Positions 12,130 through 25,263 are shown, counted from the stretch's first letter. The stretch is DNA of 64,000 nt from Cristatella mucedo (GCA_009760855.2 WPIO01000089.1:547501-611500); one strand, 5' to 3'. Notes: generated by a model not told the origin, from the letters alone. Numbers and translations: made by a program.

Positions 12130-12430
12130 TCACGAAACGACCACTTTTCTCCTGCTGCTGACTATGGTGCATTCTTTCCAGCCGTCCTAGACTGCTACTT
12201 CCATACTAATCACTCCATTGACGGCTCTCCTGCTCTCATGACTCAGCTGTGCTTCTCACTTTCTCGTTGTTTCGTAAGATGGAGTCTGCTGCCTACCGAA
12301 TGCGTACCGATAGACGCTTAGGCTGTGAGTGTGCCATTCAAAACTCTCCTGTGTAACACCCACATAGTCTTTGTGGTTTTGTGGAGTTACAGACTGAAAT
12401 GCATTACATTGCACTACATTACGTCGGTGC
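12130..12430 (+). mobile_element. LINE B 3' end
   Basis: Contains the frame-disrupted ORF end (ctgctgccgactg, tttctcgttgtttcgtaaga), then cacccacatagtctttgtgg and the tail gcattacattgcactacatt. This is a reference copy of family B. Confidence 0.8.
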
Positions 12431-13140
12431 AGTGGTTAAGCCCTGGCGTGTGGTTGCAGTGTCAAGTGCTACTGCTGCTGTTGCTGCAGCAGCTGATGGG
12501 TGATTGTGTTGCAAGCAGGACTGCACCTTACGTCGGAGCCTGCCCGGCAGTCTCCGGACCGAAGTTGGGCAAAAGCAGAGGCTCCTTAGTTACAGAAAGC
12601 TGGCCAGCCGGAAGGGGCAGTGCAGAGGTGCAGCCCGGCGGAGCGGTCGAGATCCAGGGATGCTCAGCTGCTGCCTCTCCTGCACCTCCCCCATCTGCTA
12701 GGCACCCGGCTGCCTGCCTCCCAGGCACCCCGGCTGCCAGCTCACCGTGGCACGTTGCCAGCCTAGCGAGACGAACTCAGGGAAGGCAGGCTTTGGTCCG
12801 AGTGCACTAGGTGCACTAGGTGCTCGGTCCCGTGACCTCGTGCTCTTGCTCCGTGCTGTCCGAGAAGAGTACCGACGATGTCGAAGTGGCGAATGTTGGT
12901 ATCGATGCCTTCGCGTGGTCGCGCGTGTAACACGAGCGAAAAGACTTTGATTAAACCATCTCGGTTCGACATCCATGCATGTGGAGCTCAGGAGCTCAGG
13001 AGCATACGCGAACAAACATTTACAAATGCATTAACCTGTGCATGTTTGCCCTCCACACATGCATTCACACACGTATACACACATACAATACTATAATTGC
13101 TGGTACTATTTCTTCTCGTCGTCCTACACATGTCTTACTC
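12431..13140. other. No gene recognised
   Basis: GC-rich stretch with open frames on both strands, none with a recognisable motif. Confidence 0.45.
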
Positions 13141-13149
13141 TTCCTTTCA

Positions 13150-13770
<621 letters not shown>

Positions 13771-14269
13771 CCCCTCTTCTGGCCTCTTTCACTCGCTCTC
13801 TTCCCGCAGATGTTCCTGAATAATAAATACAGGTTTTCCCCTAAACTTGTCTACGTGCACCAGTACTGAAATATAACAGGGCATACGCATGTACTGCTGA
13901 ATGCATTTGCATATCACCTAGCGTAAGCTGCTTGTGTACGTATTACTTTAGAGGAAAGACAAAAAGGTCAGCAAAGTCACTGCGCTTTTAAGCATTTTGC
14001 TGCACAATAAATAGCATCCTAAGGGCAACCAAGTAACTCCAAATGTCTCTTACTGTCCATCGCTGCCACCAACGGCTGAGCGAAATTTTACAGCAGAACT
14101 TAGTAAAAAGCTGCCATCGGATCGTAGCAACTCAGCAACTCTGCCTGCCCTTTCGCCTCTGCACTTTGCCCCTTCCAATTCGTGCGCTAGTCATTACTCT
14201 TCTCCCGTTTAAGATCAGCAAAGACTACGGCAATGGTTTCTAATAAGTCTTGGGTGCAACACTAGCATG
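13771..14269. other. No gene recognised
   Basis: AT-moderate sequence without motif. Confidence 0.45.
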
Positions 14270-14373
14270 TTTAGATTTAGGGTTTAGGGGTTAGGGTTTA
14301 GGGGTTAGGGTTTAGGGGTTAGGGTTTAGGGGTTAGGGTTTAGGGGTTACTGCTTCGGGGTTAGGGTTTAGGG
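14270..14373 (+). repeat. Interstitial telomere-like array
   Basis: About seven copies of a 14-bp unit, ttagggtttagggg (TTAGGG plus TTTAGGGG), with one cluster of changes near 14350. Confidence 0.95.
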
Positions 14374-14379
14374 GTCTGT

Positions 14380-14520
14380 TCGATGCTCCCAATTCTCAAC
14401 ACTCGTGTACTCAGTGTCACTGCTACTACTGCTTCCCTTGCAGCAAATGTAAAGTACCTAGAAAGAGGTTGGGTTCTTTGAGGGCGCTATAACAAATGTG
14501 TTAATAATAATAATATTATA
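14380..14520 (+). mobile_element. LINE A 3' end
   Basis: cagcaaatgtaaagtaccta, then gaaagaggttgggttctttg, then gcgctataacaaatgtgtta and an AAT run. Confidence 0.75.
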
Positions 14521-15024
14521 GTGATTACTCTCACCGAATACATATCACATCTCCTCCACACCAAGCTTGCCAACAGCACATCGTCACTAGCTCTGCCGAA
14601 ACGGCAGCCGCGGTTCAGCTTGTCTTCACAGCCAGCAGTGAGCAGATGACATACTACCGGATTCCGCTTGTCGCACACTGAACCGCGTTGCATTTAAGAA
14701 TTACAACGACCGGTAGAGACGAGCCGAGCCGCGATCGACAACGCGATCGAACGAGCGCACGTGATTCGTTCGCGACAAGCCGAGCTCGGCGATTGAACCC
14801 ACAGAGCACTGCGATTCCCCGAAACTGCCCAAGCTTCCCGAGTCGGTGGTGCAGCGAGTGCTCCTCACGTCAGCTGATCATAAAATAACGGCCTGCTAGC
14901 TAGCTTTACCCGACCCGGTCTAGCTAAGCTGTCGGTTTGGCGAGCGGAAGCGAAAGACGAATTCCCAGCCGCCGGCATCCCTGGCCTTGGCCTCCAATTG
15001 CAGCCAAAGCTCGGCATGCCGAGC

Positions 15025-15165
15025 TGGTTTGGTCAAGCGGTTAAAGTGCTCGCCCCGACCAAGACCTGGCTGAGGTCGTGGGGTCGAGCCCTGAAGCATA
15101 TGTGAAGCCCCTGAATAGTGCTCAAGTTCTCTTGGGGCTTTATACAAGTGAATTATATTCCTGTG
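15025..15165 (+). mobile_element. SINE A, tRNA-derived
   Basis: tggtttggtcaagcggttaa (box A), cgtggggtcgagccc (box B), then tgctcaagttctcttggggc and aattatatt. The box structure is well preserved. Confidence 0.85.
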
Positions 15166-15799
15166 CCGGCTGACAGGACGAACTGCTCGCGAGTTACCTG
15201 CACTAGAGTAGGCCCCGAGGAAGACGAGAGCTCTTATTCTCCTAGGTACGGATGCCAAGACGCAGGCCTTCGCCGACCCTTATTTAAGGCACTGAATGAG
15301 CCTGCCGGGCAGCATGGCGTCAGCGGTGGGTGATGGGAAAGGGTTGCAGTGCCCACCCCCCCCCCCCCCCCAGTGCCTACCGCAGACGTAGAATCAAGCA
15401 GGCATGCCCCTCCCACCCATCCAGCCACCGTAGCCAACCGAATTGGTTCACACACATCTGGGTGCTATGTCAAAGGACCTACCGCAGGCAAACGCCGAGA
15501 TTCACCGGGGAAGTGAGGGAGGGAGGGGTCTCAGTGTTGCTCGTTCTCAGCACAGGTTTGTGACCCTTGAGCTGCCACGTTGCAACGTTAGGCCCGTTAG
15601 TTGATATCATGACCGTATAATGTCACGATGTATAATGGCAGTCATTCACCTCAATACATCCGTACATACTAACTACCGCGTATTCAGCTGCTGCTGTTAC
15701 CAACGACTGTTAGTTAAGAACAGTTTTCTTTTTTCAAACACCACAGTCGTCCTGCCCGGAGCAGAGTACTGAGTCGTTAGCATGATTGGTAAGATATAC
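15166..15799. other. No gene recognised; poly-C run
   Basis: A run of about 17 C at 15355-15371 is the only feature seen. Confidence 0.5.
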
Positions 15800-16135
15800 A
15801 GGATTAGCTGTTCTATTCCTCTGCTTAAAAGTCCGTTGGCCACACAAGCTTTTGATCTGCATGTCCTAGACTGTGTAACTCGCTTCCACAATTCTTACGC
15901 AACGGCATCTACTCTCCTGGTGCCGATTATGACACTTCCTTTCCAGCCGTCCTGAGCTGCTACTTCCATGCTACTCACTACCTCAACTACTCTCATGACT
16001 CTGCTATGCTTCAAACTTTCTCTTTGTTTCGTGAGATGAACTCAGCTGGCTACCGAATGAATACCTCTCCTGCGTAACACCCACATAGTCTTTTGTGGCT
16101 TTGTGAAGTTACCATTACGGTATTCAGAAGTTCTA
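15800..16135 (+). mobile_element. LINE B 3' end
   Basis: cctagactgtgtaactcgct, ctttctctttgtttcgtgag, cctgcgtaacacccacatag and ttgtggctttgtgaagttac, in the same order as other family B copies. Confidence 0.8.
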
Positions 16136-17634
16136 TGCAACTTCGTAACAACGCGGTATGGATTAGGATGCAGGAGTCGGGAGTTGGAGCAGCCAAAGAC
16201 AAGAAACGAATAGAAAAAGGGCAACGCACATTGAAGGAAGCCATTCTTAGCACACTAAACAAGAATCGTGCAAAATTGGTGCCGCAGGTTTCTTCAAGCT
16301 CCATTCTTTTTTGCTGGAATTACTCTTTGATCTTAGGCTGACTCCCGATAGCTTTCGCATTGCATCAAATCTATTGGCCAATTGTAGCCAATATGTCGGA
16401 TTGGCTTCACTGTTCTCCAGTGAAGTTCTAAGGCTGAGGCCCTTTTTGATTGGTAACTTGACTTCTTACACCGCAAGCAGCTACTTCACTCGAAACCAAA
16501 TGATCGAGATTCGGTAGGAATAACGAAAGATGAGCGGTGTAGACAAGAGGCGTTGACGGGGACCGGCAAGACCACATCCCCTCCGGGTCTCGAACCCCCT
16601 TCAGCGGTCCTTCCACGGCTTCGGCCTGCAGCTGCAGCCTTATGGGTGCAGACAATTCCACTTCCCGGGGCCAACCGACGGGTCTCGCAATACTAGATCG
16701 CCTCCAAGTCCACCCCTCAACCGGCTTCACCAACCCCTCGCCGAGCCAACTACTGCAGCCGGTCGCTTGGTCACACCTTGTATTAGCCCAATGTTACAGA
16801 AGCAGGACTCCAGCGGCCATCCGACCCCCCCCCCACGATGGCAGACGGCACGGATTTCCATTTGTCGGCCATTCATCCGGAAGCAGCTTTGCATGCTGCA
16901 TATCATTCGAACGCAAAAAACGCAACGCTTCAGCTACAACAGTGTACAACGGTTGAAACCATGACGGCCACGTAGCGGTAGGATTTTGATGCCCACATCC
17001 AGACGGCGATTACGGAGAACGATGTCCGCCCGATTTTCGGCTAAAGGTAATGTGTCATTCGCATTTAGTGGAATGTCCGGGAACGTCGAGCGAAAAGACT
17101 GCAGTCTGCCGCGGTGCTGTCGATGCGGGCATCAGGGCTCTGCATCCTCCACCTTTAACCTTTGGCATGCTTGCCAGCTTGAATCGTGCCAGTACGCGTT
17201 TGTGCGCGCCGGCGAGTCGCTTGTAAGTCGCACGAAGGTGTATGCTGGGTAATGCGCTGCTGGCAGACGTCTCTCTACCGCATCCATCGATCTCGGGTAG
17301 CTTCGCGGGTAGCTTCTATAATCTCGCGTTGGGTGCCGTCTCTGAACGATGGGGACGAACGCTCGGGGCACGCTCAGGGAAGGCTCCCTGAGCGGAATGG
17401 CGCACTGAATGGCTGCAGCAGCGCTTAAACCCTACAGTGTGTGTCAGATTTTCTTTCCCGGCGAGTGCCGCCTCAAAATGTCCTCCTGTCAAATTCTCGC
17501 AAGCTAAGAGCAGACTGGATTGTGGGCATTTTTGCTGTGCACAGCGCTGCAGACGAACCTAACGGGTTGTCAAAGACCAAGGTAGGTTGCAAGGGAGAGC
17601 ACTGGGTGGGCTGACCGGAGAGTGACTACTCTTG
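16136..17634. other. No gene recognised
   Basis: GC-rich open frames on both strands (for example 16428-16733 and 16986-17252) have no domain or motif I know. Non-coding by default. Confidence 0.4.
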
Positions 17635-17680
17635 TTACGTGAGTTGCAGACGGAGATGCATTACATTACATTACGATGGC
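17635..17680 (+). mobile_element. LINE B tail fragment
   Basis: gagttgcagacggagatgca followed by ttacattacattacg. Confidence 0.5.
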
Positions 17681-17814
17681 AGCCGGACAGCAAAGATATC
17701 GTCAGGCCATGTTAGGTGTCTACTCTGACCTCAACCAATTATCCGAGGCTGGCTTAGGGAAATCTTGGCGAATGCCACGACGCGAGGATGTGAACTATCT
17801 TGTCTTGAGAGGAG

Positions 17815-17975
17815 ATAAGCTGATATAACAGCCTCATTTATATAGCGACAGAAGAACGGTTACTGCTGTCACAACCGTTCGTAACTGACAGTAAGGGATC
17901 ACCCGCTGCAGCACTCAAACACACGACCCCTGGGTCGTGAAGAGTGCGAATCTTACCTCCTGGACTAAGAGCCTG
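17815..17975 (-). mobile_element. SINE C, tRNA-derived
   Basis: Minus strand: ggaggtaagattcgcactct (box A side), gggtcgtgtgtttgag (degenerate box B), then the internal segment and ttctgtcgctatataaatga tail, parallel to the copy at 42885. Confidence 0.65.
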
Positions 17976-18534
17976 CTAGTTTGTGAGTCCACCCGACAGG
18001 AGGCAAACTCTGCCCGAAATGAGGATATGTAGTACTAGCACTGACGATCCGTTGTGAGCGAGACGCGTGTCGAGGGAACGAACTCTGTTTACAGCTAGTT
18101 TTTTCGCGAACCGTGGCCTTCGTAGAGTTGAATAGTCTGTGCCAACACCGAACTGCGGTAAGTAGCTCGCTGTTCGGGAGTCTTGCCGCTGGCAATTGTT
18201 CATCTTTCGAAATTCGTATGTTCTGCTCGCCGTCGAACGATCAACAGCGAGCGACTTTCGAGCTTTCCCGGCTTCCGGGAAGTTTCCGGAAGCCGGCCAG
18301 ACAAGCTGGCTGCATACGCTGGCCCGCCGATCGGCGGGCAGTTCCACTTCCGCCTGCAATGCTGGCAAGTTTCTCCTCGCTAGATAGTGGCCTCAAACGA
18401 CTGACTCCAAGCCATGCGTACGAAGTTCGGACCTTTACCTAACGCCTCCGCAGTACCATCGGGACTTCCGCTAGGACCTTAAATCTGACGGTTTCATTAA
18501 GAAGACTGCCCCCACAGCTAGCAACCGTGTCCGA
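17976..18534. other. No gene recognised
   Basis: No motif on either strand. Confidence 0.45.
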
Positions 18535-18650
18535 TAATAATAATAATAATGATAACAATAATACATTTCACAGCGCCCTCAGCGAACTTAATCTCTAGCT
18601 AAGCACTACGCGTGTGCTGTAAGGGAAGTATAACCGCATAACATGCAGTG
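18535..18650 (-). mobile_element. LINE A 3' tail
   Basis: On the minus strand: agattaagttcgctgagggc, gctgtgaaatgtattattgt and ATT repeats. Confidence 0.75.
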
Positions 18651-18689
18651 TCAACGTGCATGCCAGTCTAATACTGAAGACTACCTACC

Positions 18690-19310
18690 ACGGGGGCTTA
18701 CTAAGAATTCAAGTAGCTCCCTAATCCTGTCTAGGCTAGACTACTGCAATTCCATTTTGGCTGGGCTACCAAAAAAAAGCCACTAAGCCACCGAAGCTAG
18801 TGATGAATATTTCTGCAAGGCTAGTCAACAAATCCGAGAGGCTCTACGATGGGTTTCCCTTGCCGAATGAGCTTCGATGGCTCCAGATCGTCGATCGACG
18901 GCTACAGAACGAAATTCTTACACTGACCTTCAAGGCTCGGCTCATTCATACTTAGCTGAGCTGCTACACCAGTTTCCGCCTCCGAGTGCTTTCAGATCCT
19001 CTACGGACAATAAACTAGCAGTCCCTCTCCTACGCCTAAAGAACGCTGGTCACAGAAACTTTTGCTGCGAAGGTCCTCGACTGTAGAACTCAGTACCACA
19101 ATTCTTACGCAATGACGACAACCACTCTCCTGCTGCCGACTGTGGTGTGTCCTTTAAGCTTCCCAAGCAGCTACATCCATGCTACTCACTTCCTCGATTT
19201 CCCGTTTGACCAGCTACTGTGGTTGTTTTCACTTTCTCTACGCTGCGTCAGATGAAACTTGCTGGCTACCACGCTCGCCCACGGAAAAGTGCTTAGGCTT
19301 TGAGCTGAGC
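18690..19310 (+). mobile_element. LINE B ORF2 3' fragment
   Basis: It reads LDYCNSILAGLP followed by frame-broken post-RT sequence with LKNAGHRNFCCEGPRL then stop, and ends near cgtcagatgaaacttgctgg. It lacks the final ttacatt tail. Confidence 0.7.
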
Positions 19311-19323
19311 TAAAGACAAGTCT

Positions 19324-19412
19324 CCTGCGAAGCACTCAATCTTCTCCAGCGAAGCACTCAATCTTCTCCAGCGAAGCACTCACACTTCTCCAGCGAAGCA
19401 CTCACACTTCGT
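19324..19412 (+). repeat. 22-bp tandem repeat, four copies
   Basis: Four copies of agcgaagcactcaatcttct-type units; the last two carry cacac in place of caat. Confidence 0.88.
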
Positions 19413-20639
19413 GGCTCAGTCGAGCTCCAGGCGAAGGTACATTATATAATAGTGCAAAGGGTCTGCTTGTGGCTCCGGCCAGTGGCCCTGGCCAGGCGTC
19501 GATGCACGACAGTCTGCCAGCCGAGGCTGCCACACTGAGGCTATTCGCCGCTTACCAATGTCGCTGGCCAGAGCACCCAGCCCGAGCTCTCGAGTGAGGC
19601 AGAAAAGGACACTCACACTTCGGCGCCTTGCAAAGCCGTACTGACTTTAGGTGACTTGTAGCAGCTCACGACAACTGAAGCTTAAAGTTCATGGGCTGTA
19701 ATCGCTTCCCCGGAGCTTTATCGAACACAATTCACCCGGTTAAACTAACGACCCACGTGCTCATCAACTTCATACCTATTAGAAAACTCAAGCTTTGCTT
19801 TCGTGGCTGCTTAAAGACCAAGCGGAAATTTCGAAACTTTACAGAATAGGCCGACGAAGTTGCAACTAAACACACAAAGAGCTTCTTACCGAGGGTGGCG
19901 GGATTGCTTCGACGCTGACTCGGCCAATGTATGCGGTTTATTTAACAGTCGCATGCACCCACAGAAGTTACCTCCTCGCCAATAAAAGTCTCGACGTCAA
20001 AACTCATTCAGACAGAGGCGTAGCAAGTGGTGGGCAGGGGACAGATGCCCCCCCCCGGCACCAATGTCACGCGGTTGCCAAAAGCAAAACGGTTTGTGCA
20101 TATTTTCTAAATCTTTTTCATGTGAGAATACCAACCTTGATTTCAGGCAAGTCCTTGTTTCAATGAATTTGACTATTACTGGTAGAGCTAATTGAGCATG
20201 TTGACAGACTTAGACCAAGCTAGGCTTAGCTGGCTGTTCGCGCCCGTCACACACAAGAACTCATCCGGTACATGGAGTGTCCTTGACAGGATATTGTCTG
20301 CCGCTCGATCGATCTCACTCTTACTAGATCGAAGGATCCGGTTATGTTCATGCGAAGCACACTCCTTCGACGAAATCGCCGCATAATAAACGTCTCTTAC
20401 CGGCAAACGAACTCGGCCGGCTACCGCGAAAAAGCAGGGTAAACTTCTTGTCAATTAGAAAAAGGAAGATTTGTCGCGCTTAGGTGGAGACGCTAAATTT
20501 TAAAGGGGTTTTCAGGGATTTAATTTTGAGACCCTTTCCACGAGCTTAGCTCAATCCTGTTAAATCCGGCGGCCACCGTTCTGCTGCTCCGGCGCTCGAC
20601 TGCTTTCAATTCAATGGCCCAGGAAAACGGTTCGAGTGC
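19413..20639. other. No gene recognised
   Basis: No domain or splice-supported exon seen. Confidence 0.45.
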
Positions 20640-20869
20640 GATCTCGATTTGTTCCCTAATACTGACAGAGCTGTGCTGAGTGGCGTCGACAGCTCTCAAC
20701 GGTTGCCATGCAACAACGGAGCGTCGGCTGCCGCCAGCTCCGGCCTGATGTTGGAGGCTTCTATTGTTCAGACGTTGATGGAACAGAACTGTGTGACGAA
20801 ATGTGACTGTAAAATGTCTCTTGTCTCGAGCCACGACTCGGCACCAAACGCCCAGCTGGAACTCATGTC

Positions 20870-21130
20870 ATTCACTGTCAGTTACGAAGAAGTGTTTCCT
20901 ATTTTGAGTTTCTTTTGCAAGTTCTTCTCACCGTAGCTGTATCGGTTGCCAATTGTGAACGACCCCTGTGCAAGCTGAAGATAACCTTGTCTTATCTGAG
21001 GGCATCACTGGGGCAAGATCGACTCTATGATTTGGGCTTGTTAAGAATAGAGAAAGAAACAAGGGAACATATTGACTTTCAGGCTGTAATAGAACAGTTT
21101 GCCACGTTCTAGGCCAAGAAAGTTTATCTA
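20870..21130 (+). pseudogene. hAT-type transposase, C-terminal dimerisation end
   Basis: VSYEEVFPILSFFCKFFSP is followed, after one frameshift near 20,930, by VAVSVANCERPLCKLKITLS, YLRASLGQDRLYDLGLLRIE and IDFQAVIEQFATF. This matches the hAT C-terminal pattern (PVSVASxERSFSKLK, YLRSTMxxxRLxxLAxLSIE, IDFxxxIxxFA). Only the end remains and the frame is broken. The upstream 20,649-20,870 open frame may belong to it. Confidence 0.8.
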
Positions 21131-21309
21131 AATTAAAGCTGAGGTTGCTACAGTTAATGAAACGGTCTCGAATCGATATGCCCGCTAGCGTGTTTTGCCT
21201 TTCTTCTGCTGTGGAGCTATTTTGCCACTCTTTTTGACAAGGGGAGAGGGTGCCATTTGTAGCTTTGTCCCCGGGCGCCGACAGGGCTCACTACACTACT
21301 GCCTTCAGC

Positions 21310-21470
21310 CTGGTTCTTAGCCTAGGATGTAAGGTGCTCACTCTTCACGACCTAAGTTATAGGTTCGAGTCCTGCAGAGGACGATCCTATATTGCCCACT
21401 GCAAGCGGTGGTGGCAGACGTCAAGGCTCTTCTGTCGCTATAAAAATGAGGCTGCTTAACCAGCTAACAT
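21310..21470 (+). mobile_element. SINE C, tRNA-derived
   Basis: gtaaggtgctcactcttcac, then box B ataggttcgagtcctgcaga, then ctgcaagcggtggtggcaga and ctcttctgtcgctataaaaa. Confidence 0.8.
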
Positions 21471-22984
21471 TTGGGGGTGGTTGTGGTGGTGGGTTAGTAT
21501 ATGACAGCAGAATACCATCGCCTGTGCAGCAGTTTTGGGATAAAGACCCACCTATGTACTGAGGCTGTAGAGCAACACTCTATCGTAAACGTACTAGTGG
21601 CTTCGTCAAGGTGCTACGGCGGCTGAAAATGCGAGATCTGTGTAATTCGACGAACGAATGAGTAGCAACGGACAGCCGAACAGCCATCTAACAAGCAGAC
21701 AACCACCATGGTTTGTTTAGTTCTCTTTGTAACGTCCCTCGTAAATTTTTGATTGATTAGAAATGTCAACCTCTTGCTTTGTTTCAGCATGCCCTACGAG
21801 ACATTCATCCTCTCAGGCTGCTGTTTCGCGCGGTGAAAAGCTGCCGTATTGAACACTTCGCCCCAGACAGCGAGGCAAATCTGCGGCTGTACGTACATTG
21901 TGTGGGGCGCTGTTCACTTCTGTCACCACTTCCCTTTTTTGTTGAGGGCACGATGGCACTGGACGCTACCGTTCCTAGCTGCCAACCCGGCCGGGCCAGC
22001 TCAGCTTGTAGGTCTCGCCGGTGAGCCGTGAAACGGGAGTTGCTGTGCTTTCTCACGGCCGTCTAGAATTGGCCAGACCGACGCAGGGCGGCACCAGCTC
22101 GGTGTAATTATAGCCATAAAGGCATCCTCCACTATCCCTGGCCACAGACTGTGGCTTTACCAGCTGTCCCCCTCAGCCTGGGAAAGCATCCGAGGCTGAT
22201 AGCCGTGAGGTCAGTGGTTAGCTAGCCGGTAGTGGGTAGCTAGCTGGCCACTTTCTGTCGCTGCTAAACTGCCAGCAGGCACTGCCCACTCGGCAGTTGC
22301 ATTGTACGTTGCTTGTGTGCCTGCTCAGCAATTGCCCACATACATCGCTCAGTTGTAGCCCGTGCCAATTTCCAGCCTTGTTCTCGAGGCGCTTTGCCCA
22401 CCAGCTTCGATCACACTTCACCCCACACGTCGGCTCGCATTGCTCGGAGGACAAGCATTCATGTGCCCTTCACCGTTGCTCGCTCAAATCGCAAGGTTCG
22501 GAAATTCCGTGCCTCGGTAGTAGACAAGAGAGTGCTGCTCGGTCGATCGCCAATAGCTAAGCCTGTGCACGATATCTTCGGTGAAAATAACGGGTTTCCT
22601 CAGCGGATCCAGATGTTTTGAGGGAGACTGTCACCGTAGTGATGCACTTGTCTTGGGGGCGAATGGGCTGTCACTTGAGGGGAGAAACTCGACCCACCCC
22701 ACTCAGATAATCCCAACACGGCCCGGCAAGTCCCGTCCCCGGGCCCCCGAGGCCTGCTAGCAAGCAAATTATCGGGCTCGTCAGTCAGGGCTCGAGCATC
22801 GGGTCGACCTGGTCGAAGTCGAGTGCAAGAGCTCCTTCCAGCAAAATGGAGACATGCAAGATCCAAGGCAATCTAACTATGCAGCGATCCGTAGAAAAGT
22901 TGGTAGGTGCCAGCCAAGTCCCACTGAGTCACACGGACTTCGACCAATATAGACCTACTGAGCAGCAGCAGTTACCAAGCAACA
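21471..22984. other. No gene recognised
   Basis: Several 70-100 codon frames on both strands (for example 22,313-22,621) show no motif I recognise. Confidence 0.45.
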
Positions 22985-23745
22985 CTTCGGATGACATCTG
23001 CCGGATGTAATCTTGGCATGCAATTCTAAAACGGCTTGTCATTGGATGAGCACATCTCCTCAACTGTCCAAGTCGGCCCACTATCAACCCGGAAAAGCTT
23101 TGCCAAAATTAGGGCCTGCATAGATTCGAATACGACAGCAAAACTAGTTCTGGCATTTGCGACATTGCATCTAGATCGCTGTGACATTGCATCTAGATTA
23201 CTGTAATTCCTTTCATTCAGGACTAACGGCCTGACAGGAGGTTACAGTGAACGTTCACCGTAACATCATCATATGCAAGTGGTGCAAAATTCAGCAGCAG
23301 CTTATCAGGTCTGCCTTCCAAGGCGTAGCTGCTAAAGCACACGGCTTCTGTCTGAGGTTCCCTGGCTCCCAGTCAAGCATCAAGAATCCACTTAAAGACT
23401 GGCTCAACTAGCTCTCTCTGACCTACAGGTCGCTTAAATAACCTACAGGTCTCTCCCTAGCTCTCTCTGACCTACAGGTCGCTTCACCCTCTCGCACCAG
23501 CTTTGACCTAGCCAATCTCCTTGCTCCTCCATTATGCTCTGGCACGACCCACTCCTCGGCTTCCAGGAGCTTCAGCCTTTCGTTGCGCTACATTCAAATC
23601 TGTCGGTGATCGGGCCTTCACTTCGTATACACCGAAAGTGTGGAACTCGCATCCGGCTTCTGTCACCACCAGCGATGACTGCATCGTTACACGGTATTAT
23701 CACTAACACTGCTACTTCCGAAACTTTGCTCACGAGCAATACTCA
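22985..23745 (+). mobile_element. LINE fragment, post-RT region
   Basis: Frame-broken aaattagggcctgcatagat (KIRACID), HLDYCNSFHSGLT, then KSVGDRAFTSYTPKVWNSHP, equivalent to the GxRxFSxxxPxxWNSLP motif. A 14-bp segment gacctacaggtcgc recurs at 23,418 and 23,469. Confidence 0.7.
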
Positions 23746-23833
23746 GCTGAGCGACTAGTCAGTGCATTGGGCTAACACAGGTATGTGCACAATTTGCTAC
23801 ATTTATGGCTTACATTAATTGTACCTTGCGTGT

Positions 23834-23984
<151 letters not shown>

Positions 23985-24011
23985 CATAACGCCCTAAGAT
24001 AACTTAAGTCA

Positions 24012-24306
24012 CGGCTTAAGACTCGGCTGTTCTGTTCATCTTTGCCTGCGCCCCAGTGAACTTGGCTTTTTTGTTCCAATGTGCTTTGCGTGTTCACTTG
24101 AGCACGTTCCAGCGAATGTTACTAACCAGGGGCCATACTTAATGGTGCTTTGTCTCTTAAATCATGCTTAATAAGCATGCTTGTCTAAGCATGATACCTT
24201 GCATGTCCTTAACCTTGGTAACTGATTCTCTTGCAGTGAGTTGTAAAGCTCCTGGGCAGAGATTTAGTTCTTTCAGGGCACAATAAAAATGACTTATTAT
24301 TATTGT
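24012..24306 (+). mobile_element. LINE A 3' end
   Basis: Begins with the LKTRLF end of ORF2, ends ctgggcagagatttagttct, ttcagggcacaataaaaatg and an ATT run. Confidence 0.7.
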
Positions 24307-24757
24307 TTTTAAAAGCACCGTTGGCCTTAAATACTAATCGGTGGTAGTCGGTGAAGTTTGGATTTGAAAATAAAATTCGGCAAACAACATAATCTGCAAC
24401 TACTCCTCAAGGCATGCTATGGATACGTGGCTTACTCTACCATAGAAGCCTGACAGTTAACATCAACTGTATTGATCCTGACATTTAGCAGGTAAACAAA
24501 CCAAACTTAGATTCCAGGCAATATCATCTACAAAAAACAGACTTTTGGTCTAAGCTCCTTGGGAGGTGACAAAAGTATTCTTATGGATGTAAAGGTATGA
24601 CAATGGGAAGAGCCTACGCCATTTCATTCATAGGAAAGCTAATCCAGCAACTCTTGTATAGCACGAATGTTTAGCATGTAAAGGCAGGTGCAATACGTGA
24701 AACATCGGGAGCGAAACAGCAAGATGTGTAGAGTAGGCTCCTGGTATAAGTACATAC
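24307..24757. other. No gene recognised
   Basis: AT-rich; may hold the missing 3' exon of the tentative gene at 24,758-25,782 but none is convincing. Confidence 0.4.
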
Positions 24758-24819
24758 CTGATGTAAGCCTACATACACATCCGGAGGTGTGTGCTTATAT
24801 CCGAGAGCAAGATGAACTT
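24758..24819 (-). CDS. Speculative exon D of the same unidentified gene
   Basis: Acceptor gtggttag|AA and donor CAG|GTATGT bound the only open frame, VHLALGYKHTPPDVYVGLHQ (20 codons after a split codon). It reads like real protein sequence. I could not find the following exon. Confidence 0.25.
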
Positions 24820-25263
24820 CTAACCACAGCATTATAGCCGTACAAAATCCAATATGCGCAAAAAAGTGTGCCTATCTCCAACATGAGCCTTTATCAGGGG
24901 TGCTAGTAGGCAGTGTCAAATAAAATCACGAGCTGTGTTGTGGGGAGCAATAATGAAATCAAGCGACTCCTTTCGGGAACTGCAAGAACAATTAAGCCGA
25001 GTAGGGTATCATTTTACACACAAGTCCACGTCCAGACCCAGAAGCTATTTAGTCCACAACACTTCGATGTCAGCTTCAAGCACTGCCATCGAGCTGCCTT
25101 TACTTTTCAGCTCAGGGAGGCGAATCAGCTGGACTCATTATTAGCTCGTTGACCATCAGCCAAAGCGGTAAGCCTGGTATCCTGCTTATATGACTGCAGC
25201 AGAGTAGCTTTTCAGCCTGGGACAGCTCTGCTGATGCACGGGAACTGTACAGCTTACAGCTAC

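Noticed and set aside
16428-17252. Several 60-100 codon GC-rich frames on both strands
   Set aside because: No domain, no splice-supported partner exons, and overlapping frames on both strands are expected in GC-rich DNA.
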